Under the pieces are notes generated by a model. It did no database searches. It had not been told where the DNA came from and saw only the letters and a program-made list of their open reading frames with translations. Below, in pieces: positions 59,101 through 64,000 of a stretch of DNA of 64,000 nucleotides; within the stretch, counting starts at the first letter, position 1, and every line of letters begins with the position of its first letter. The position numbers and the translations under genes were made by a program. This stretch comes from Shimia sp040370365 (GTDB lineage: Bacteria; Pseudomonadota; Alphaproteobacteria; Rhodobacterales; Rhodobacteraceae): the NCBI RefSeq assembly GCF_040370365.1, contig NZ_BAABWQ010000003.1, positions 744,001 through 808,000 of the forward strand, read 5' to 3'.

Positions 59101-62100
59101 GTGGTGACCAACCCAAACGACCGTGAGGTCGCAGAGACGGATATTGCGATTGTGGGCATGGCGGCCCACCTGCCCGGCGCGCCCGGCATTGATCAGTATT
59201 GGCAAAACCTAAGGGATGGCATCCGCTCCATTGAGAGACTGTCAGACGAGACCCTCTTCTCAAACGGTGAAAGCCGCGCGCGCATGGCGCATCGCAATTA
59301 TGTGCCGGCTGCGGCGATGTTGGAGGGGTTTGCAGACTTTGACGCCGAGTTCTTTGGTCTGTCTCCCAAAGAGGCTGCGATCATGGATCCCCAGCATCGT
59401 CAGTTTCTGGAAGTCAGTTGGGAGGCCTTGGAAAACGCAGGCCATATGCCAGAGCGGTTTGAGGGCCCGATTGGGGTGTTTGGCGGCTGTGGTATGGGCA
59501 GCTACTTCTATTTCAACATCTGCTCCAACCGCGATCTGGTCGACAACACTGGCATGTTCCTGTTGCGTCACACCGGCAATGACAAAGATTTTCTGACCAC
59601 CCGGCTGAGCCATATCCTTGATCTGAAGGGGCCGAGCCTGGGTGTGCAAACCGCCTGTTCCACATCGCTGGTTGCGGTGCACTACGCCGCCCAAGCGATC
59701 CTGAACGGCGAATGTGACATGGCGTTGGCCGGGGGCGTGACCATCGAGTTGCCCCACGGGCGGGGCTATGTGTTTGAAGAGGGCGAAATCCTGTCACCCG
59801 ACGGGGAATGCCATGCCTTTGACCATCGTGCGCAGGGAACTGTGTTTGGCTCTGGTGCGGGCGCTGTTGTACTGCGCCGTCTGGATGAGGCGCTGGCAGA
59901 TGGCGACCATATTTGGGCGGTCATCAAAGGTTCTGCGGTCAACAACGATGGATCGGACAAGGCCGGCTACCTGGCCCCTTCGGTTGGCGGGCAAGCGGCG
60001 GCAGTGGCGGATGCACTGGCGATTGCGGATGTGACGGCGGACACGGTGGACTATGTGGAATGCCATGGCACCGGGACCTATTTAGGGGATCCGATTGAGG
60101 TCGCCGCGCTTACCGAGGCGTACCGCGAAACCACTGAAGAGACCGGGTTTTGTCGGATTGGCTCTGTGAAGACCAACATTGGTCATTTGGACACAGCGGC
60201 AGGTGCTGCGAGTTTGATCAAGGCGTCCTTGGCCTTGCACCATAAACAGATGCCGCCAAGCCTTGGGTTTGAGAAACCCAACCCGGCGATTGATTTTGAC
60301 AGCAGCCCGTTTGCGGTGAACGCCTCATTGCGCAGCTGGGCGCCACGCAAAGGGCCACGTCGCGCCGGGGTCAACAGCCTTGGAGTCGGCGGCACCAATG
60401 CGCATGTGATTGTTGAGGAAGCACCTGCGCGCGTTGTCAGCCCAGAGAGCGACTGGCCCTTTCAGCTGATCGCTGTGTCTGGACGGAGCAGCAAAGCGCT
60501 GGACGCAAATGCCGCCAATCTGGCAGCGCATCTGCGCGCCCACCCGGAACAGCCTTTGGCAGATGTGGCGCACACGTTGCTCACCGGCCGGCGTGCCTTT
60601 GAGAAACGGCGCGTGGTGGTTGCGGAAACCCATGTGCAGGCTGCCGCGCATCTGGAGAGCGGAAATCTGCGGCGGGTGTTTACGCATACGGCTGCGGAGA
60701 CGGCGCCAGAGGTGGTGTTCATGTTCCCCGGCGGTGGGGCGCAGTATGTGGGCATGGGGGGCGATCTGTTTGAAACCGAGCCTGTCTTCGAAGAGTGGAT
60801 GGAGCGCGGTTTTGCCTGTTTAGCAGGCAAGGGCGGAGAAGAGCTGCGCAGGCTGTGGCTGGCCCAAGATGGCGACAAAGCCTTGGCCGAGACCCGGCTG
60901 CAACAGCCAAGTCTGCAATTGCCGCTGATTATGATGGTGGAATATGCGCTGGCGCAGCTTTGGATAAGCTGGGGTGTGACGCCTGCCGCATTGGTGGGCC
61001 ACTCCATGGGCGAGAACACTGCCGCCTGCTTGGCCGGTGTGATGTCATATGAGGATTGCCTTGGGTTGGTGCAGCTGCGTGGGCAGTTGTTTGACACCGT
61101 GCCTGCAGGCGGGATGCTGTCAGTGCCGCTGCCCTTGACAGACATCACGCCCTATCTGAGCGCAGAGCTTGATATCGCCTCGGTCAACGCGCCTGCGCTG
61201 ACCGTGATCTCGGGGCCGGATGCGGCGCTTGATGACCTGGCAGACAGGCTGGCCGCAGAGGAAATTGACACCCAACGCGTGGCCATCAACATCGCCGCAC
61301 ACTCCCAAATGCTGGAGCCTATTTTGGGCCGCTTTGGCGCGTATCTGCGTGCGATCACACTGTCTGCGCCAACCCTGCCGATCATTTCAAATCGCACCGG
61401 TGCTGCGCTTCTGGACAGCGAAGCCACAGACCCCGAATATTGGGTTGGGCACCTGCGCAACACGGTATTGTTTGCTGATGACATCACCACTCTGGCGCAA
61501 GAGACCGACCGGGTTTATCTCGAAGTGGGGCCCGGCAAAGCGCTGTCTTCGCTGGTAAAAATGCATGGGCAAGTGAAAGCCGACAAGGTGCTTTCTTCCC
61601 TACGCCACCCCGACGATGACATCGCGGATGACGCCTATTTCCTCACCGTTTTGGGCCAGCTTTGGGCCTGTGGTGTGGAGGTGGATTTTGACCAATACTG
61701 GGGAGACGCCACACGCCAAAAAGTGGTGCTGCCGTCTTATGCATTTCAGCGCAGCCGATATTTCATTGAGCCGGGACAAGGGCAAATTGACGTCAGCAAC
61801 GACCTGTTGATGCGACAAGAAGACCCGGCGGACTGGAGCTTTGCACCGGTCTGGACACCGCGGCTTGCGGAATGTGACATCGATGTTGAGGAAGACCTGA
61901 GCACGATCGCACCGCACAGTTGGTTGATCTTCGTTGATCAGGGCGGGACCGGGGCGGCCTTGGCCGATCGCCTGCGCACCGCTGGGCAGGATGTGGTCAC
62001 GGTCACCACCGGTGATGCTTTTGCGGAGACGGGTGCCGACAGCTACAGCCTTGCGCCCGAACGTGGGAGAGAAGGGTATGACGCGCTGATCCAAAGCTTG

Positions 62101-64000
62101 ATGCACAAAGGACGCGTGCCAGATCGCATCGTGCATATGTGGCTTTTGACGGAGGATGAACGCCACCGTCCCGGATCCAGTTTTTTCCATCGCAATCAGG
62201 AACAAGGTTTGATGAGCCTGTTCTTCTTGGCGCAAGCGGTGAGCGACGAAAACCTACCGACGCCGCTGCACATCACTGCGGTGAGTTCCGGCGCGGTGCA
62301 GGTGCGTAAAGAGGCGCTGCCCTATCCAGAGAAAGCGACCGTTCTGGGCGCCATACAAGTCATTGGGCGTGAATTGCCCGGTGTCACCTGTGCCCTTTTG
62401 GACGTGGCACAGCCGACAAAGAAAACGCGCGGCGGATTGGTGAGCCATCTGCTTGAAGATGTTTTGGCAGCGCCGCGTGCACAGATCGCAGCATGGCGCG
62501 GCGAGAAACGCTTTGAGCGTAGTTACCGCAAGGTGACGTTACAAGCCGCGGATATGCCGGTCTGGACCCAAGGGGGCACCTATCTGATCACCGGGGGCTT
62601 TGGCGGTATTGGTCTGACCTTGGCAGAGCGGATGATCCAAGAGGCCGGGGCCAATGTGGTTCTGCTGGCGCGTGATGGCCTGCCGCCACGCGCCGATTGG
62701 GCTGCCTACCTACAGGGCCACGCGCCGCATGACCGGATGGCGCAGCGCATACGTGCGGTGGAGCGGCTGGAAAGTCTGGGTGGACAGGTGCTGCCTTTGG
62801 CGGCCGATGTTTGCAACGTTGATGACATGACAGACGCCGTCACATCTGCACGGGCGGCCTTTGGGGCCATTCATGGTGTGATCCACGCCGCAGGTGTGAT
62901 TGATGACGGGCCGCTTCTGGCCAAGACCTCCGCTGGCATTGATGATGTGCTGGCGCCCAAATTACATGGCACGCAGGTGTTGGATCAGCTGTTCCCGGAT
63001 GGCGACTTAGATTGGTTGGTGCTGTTTGCGTCTTCTTCAACAGCCACGGCGCCAGCGGGACAGATCGACTATGTCGCCGCCAATGCTTATTTGAACGCTT
63101 ATGCGCAGGCTCGGATCGGTGACAAAACCCGCGTTCGCGCAATCAACTGGGGGCTTTGGTCCGATGTGGGCATGGCCGCCGAAGCGGTGGCTGCACGGCA
63201 AGGTGTTGTCATCGACGCACCTGCTACCCCAATTGACACTCCGCTCCTAAAGTCCGCTGAGTTTGACGCACAGGGCAACCGGATTTTCGCCTCCACCCTG
63301 CAGGCCAGTGACTGGATTCTGGATGAACATCGCACACGTGATGGCGATGCCGTGATGCCGGGCACAGGATATATTGCGCTGGCTTACGAAGCTTTGGCAG
63401 CACAGGGCGAGACCGCCGCCTTTGCAGTGCGCGACATGCTGTTTTTGCGCCCCATGCGGGTGATCGATGGCACAGAATCGCAGATGCGTGTGCGCCTGAT
63501 CCGCTCTGAGGAAGGCTATCGGTTTGAGGTGCAAACCGCTGTGATGTTTGAAGGTCGTGAAGGCTGGCAAACCCACGCAGAGGCGCGCCTCACTCCGGTG
63601 CGAAGCACGCGCCCAGCGCCGCTGGATTTGGCCGCACTCAAAGCGGAATGCCCCGTGCAGCAAGATGGGTTTGGCAGTGCATTGAGCACACCGCAGGACG
63701 CTCATATGCGGTTTGGTCCACGCTGGAAAGTGCTGCGAGACACCGCTTTGGGCGCGCAGGGCGGCGTAGCACGTTTGTCGCTTGATGCACAGTTTGAAAA
63801 TGATGGGCTGCAACTGCATCCTGGCTTGCTGGACATTGCCACCGGGTGGGCCATGGATCTGATCCCGGGCTATGCCCAGGGCCATTTGTGGGTGCCAGTG
63901 GGCTACGACCGGTTGATCCGTCATGCACCATTGCCACGCGAGGTCGTAAGCCATGTACGGCTGGCAGAAGGTGACAGTTCACGCGGTGCTGCGCGGTTTG
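59101..64000 (+). CDS. Type I polyketide synthase, KS-AT-KR-DH order (truncated by window edge)
   Basis: At least 1633 residues, still open at the right edge. Domains in order: ketosynthase (about 12-440) with the active Cys186 in QTACSTSLV, His322 in CHGTGT and K357/H362 in KTNIGH; acyltransferase (about 540-820) with Ser635 in GHSMGE and His734 in NIAAHS; KR structural region (about 915-1155); ketoreductase (about 1160-1345) with TGGFGGIG and Ser1311, Tyr1324 and Asn1328; dehydratase (from about 1395) with His1410 in DEHRTRDGDAVMPG and Asp1578 in LHPGLLDIA. No ACP (LGxDSL) is visible between the AT and KR. GTG 59101 has AGG upstream; 59104 and 59065 are alternatives. The product is unknown. 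Confidence 0.9.
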   Translation, partial: MVTNPNDREVAETDIAIVGMAAHLPGAPGIDQYWQNLRDGIRSIERLSDETLFSNGESRARMAHRNYVPAAAMLEGFADFDAEFFGLSPKEAAIMDPQHRQFLEVSWEALENAGHMPERFEGPIGVFGGCGMGSYFYFNICSNRDLVDNTGMFLLRHTGNDKDFLTTRLSHILDLKGPSLGVQTACSTSLVAVHYAAQAILNGECDMALAGGVTIELPHGRGYVFEEGEILSPDGECHAFDHRAQGTVFGSGAGAVVLRRLDEALADGDHIWAVIKGSAVNNDGSDKAGYLAPSVGGQAAAVADALAIADVTADTVDYVECHGTGTYLGDPIEVAALTEAYRETTEETGFCRIGSVKTNIGHLDTAAGAASLIKASLALHHKQMPPSLGFEKPNPAIDFDSSPFAVNASLRSWAPRKGPRRAGVNSLGVGGTNAHVIVEEAPARVVSPESDWPFQLIAVSGRSSKALDANAANLAAHLRAHPEQPLADVAHTLLTGRRAFEKRRVVVAETHVQAAAHLESGNLRRVFTHTAAETAPEVVFMFPGGGAQYVGMGGDLFETEPVFEEWMERGFACLAGKGGEELRRLWLAQDGDKALAETRLQQPSLQLPLIMMVEYALAQLWISWGVTPAALVGHSMGENTAACLAGVMSYEDCLGLVQLRGQLFDTVPAGGMLSVPLPLTDITPYLSAELDIASVNAPALTVISGPDAALDDLADRLAAEEIDTQRVAINIAAHSQMLEPILGRFGAYLRAITLSAPTLPIISNRTGAALLDSEATDPEYWVGHLRNTVLFADDITTLAQETDRVYLEVGPGKALSSLVKMHGQVKADKVLSSLRHPDDDIADDAYFLTVLGQLWACGVEVDFDQYWGDATRQKVVLPSYAFQRSRYFIEPGQGQIDVSNDLLMRQEDPADWSFAPVWTPRLAECDIDVEEDLSTIAPHSWLIFVDQGGTGAALADRLRTAGQDVVTVTTGDAFAETGADSYSLAPERGREGYDALIQSLMHKGRVPDRIVHMWLLTEDERHRPGSSFFHRNQEQGLMSLFFLAQAVSDENLPTPLHITAVSSGAVQVRKEALPYPEKATVLGAIQVIGRELPGVTCALLDVAQPTKKTRGGLVSHLLEDVLAAPRAQIAAWRGEKRFERSYRKVTLQAADMPVWTQGGTYLITGGFGGIGLTLAERMIQEAGANVVLLARDGLPPRADWAAYLQGHAPHDRMAQRIRAVERLESLGGQVLPLAADVCNVDDMTDAVTSARAAFGAIHGVIHAAGVIDDGPLLAKTSAGIDDVLAPKLHGTQVLDQLFPDGDLDWLVLFASSSTATAPAGQIDYVAANAYLNAYAQARIGDKTRVRAINWGLWSDVGMAAEAVAARQGVVIDAPATPIDTPLLKSAEFDAQGNRIFASTLQASDWILDEHRTRDGDAVMPGTGYIALAYEALAAQGETAAFAVRDMLFLRPMRVIDGTESQMRVRLIRSEEGYRFEVQTAVMFEGREGWQTHAEARLTPVRSTRPAPLDLAALKAECPVQQDGFGSALSTPQDAHMRFGPRWKVLRDTALGAQGGVARLSLDAQFENDGLQLHPGLLDIATGWAMDLIPGYAQGHLWVPVGYDRLIRHAPLPREVVSHVRLAEGDSSRGAARF

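Noticed and set aside
1..64000. tRNA, rRNA and riboswitch genes
   Set aside because: Intergenic gaps were read for cloverleaf patterns and leader elements; none could be supported. A tRNAscan or Rfam search would settle it.

Overview
The window looks like chromosome of a marine alphaproteobacterium of the family Rhodobacteraceae (Roseobacter group). This rests on a CcrM-type methyltransferase, DUF3576, DUF2125, DUF4170 and TIGR02186 family proteins, a porin with the alphaproteobacterial look, the PmbA-CysQ-DUF4170-KdtA-LpxK gene order, and GC-rich codon use throughout. No rRNA, tRNA, IS element, prophage or CRISPR array could be supported.

Layout. 1-9.7 kb: end of ribA, an L,D-transpeptidase, a YggS protein, a porin, a DUF3576 lipoprotein, a GT4 glycosyltransferase, then the overlapping leuS-lptE-holA set and a GST. 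9.7-18.2 kb: housekeeping genes (flavoprotein, MscS channel, short enoyl-CoA hydratase homologue, DUF2125 protein, branched-chain aminotransferase, universal stress protein), followed by Nfu-type Fe-S carrier, tsaB and rimI. Two adjacent palindromes precede the Nfu gene. 18.2-23.6 kb: a complete BMP-type (nucleoside-like) ABC importer operon with an inserted NTF2-like gene, bounded by a candidate operator and a terminator. 23.6-33.7 kb: TauE/SafE permease with TIGR02186 protein, PmbA-type protease, CysQ, then lipid A/Kdo genes (waaA, lpxK), DsbA-like and DciA-like proteins, mutY and an alkane monooxygenase homologue.

33.6-41.6 kb is rich in signalling: a membrane class III nucleotidyl cyclase, ccrM with three GANTC sites in its upstream gap, rnhB, a small exported protein coupled to a membrane-anchored winged-helix protein, a DUF427-cyclase fusion and a LacI regulator. 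41.6-47 kb is a minus-strand surface-glycan cluster: a hydrolase-like protein, a DXD glycosyltransferase and two paralogous GT2-type proteins, one of them with a long extra N-terminal half. 47-52.2 kb: an orphan Tat-exported peptide-type binding protein, then the divergent znuA / zur-znuCB locus with a good Zur box between them.

52.3-64 kb is the most accessory part: a serine hydrolase, a 980-residue secreted protein that appears to join an SGNH-like domain, a glycoside-hydrolase-like domain and a short RTX-like tail, a GT2 glycosyltransferase overlapping a Wzx-type flippase, and a large type I polyketide synthase (order KS-AT-KR-DH, no carrier protein seen) that runs off the right edge. The glycosyltransferase, flippase and synthase may together make and export a glycosylated lipid or polyketide, but that is inference.
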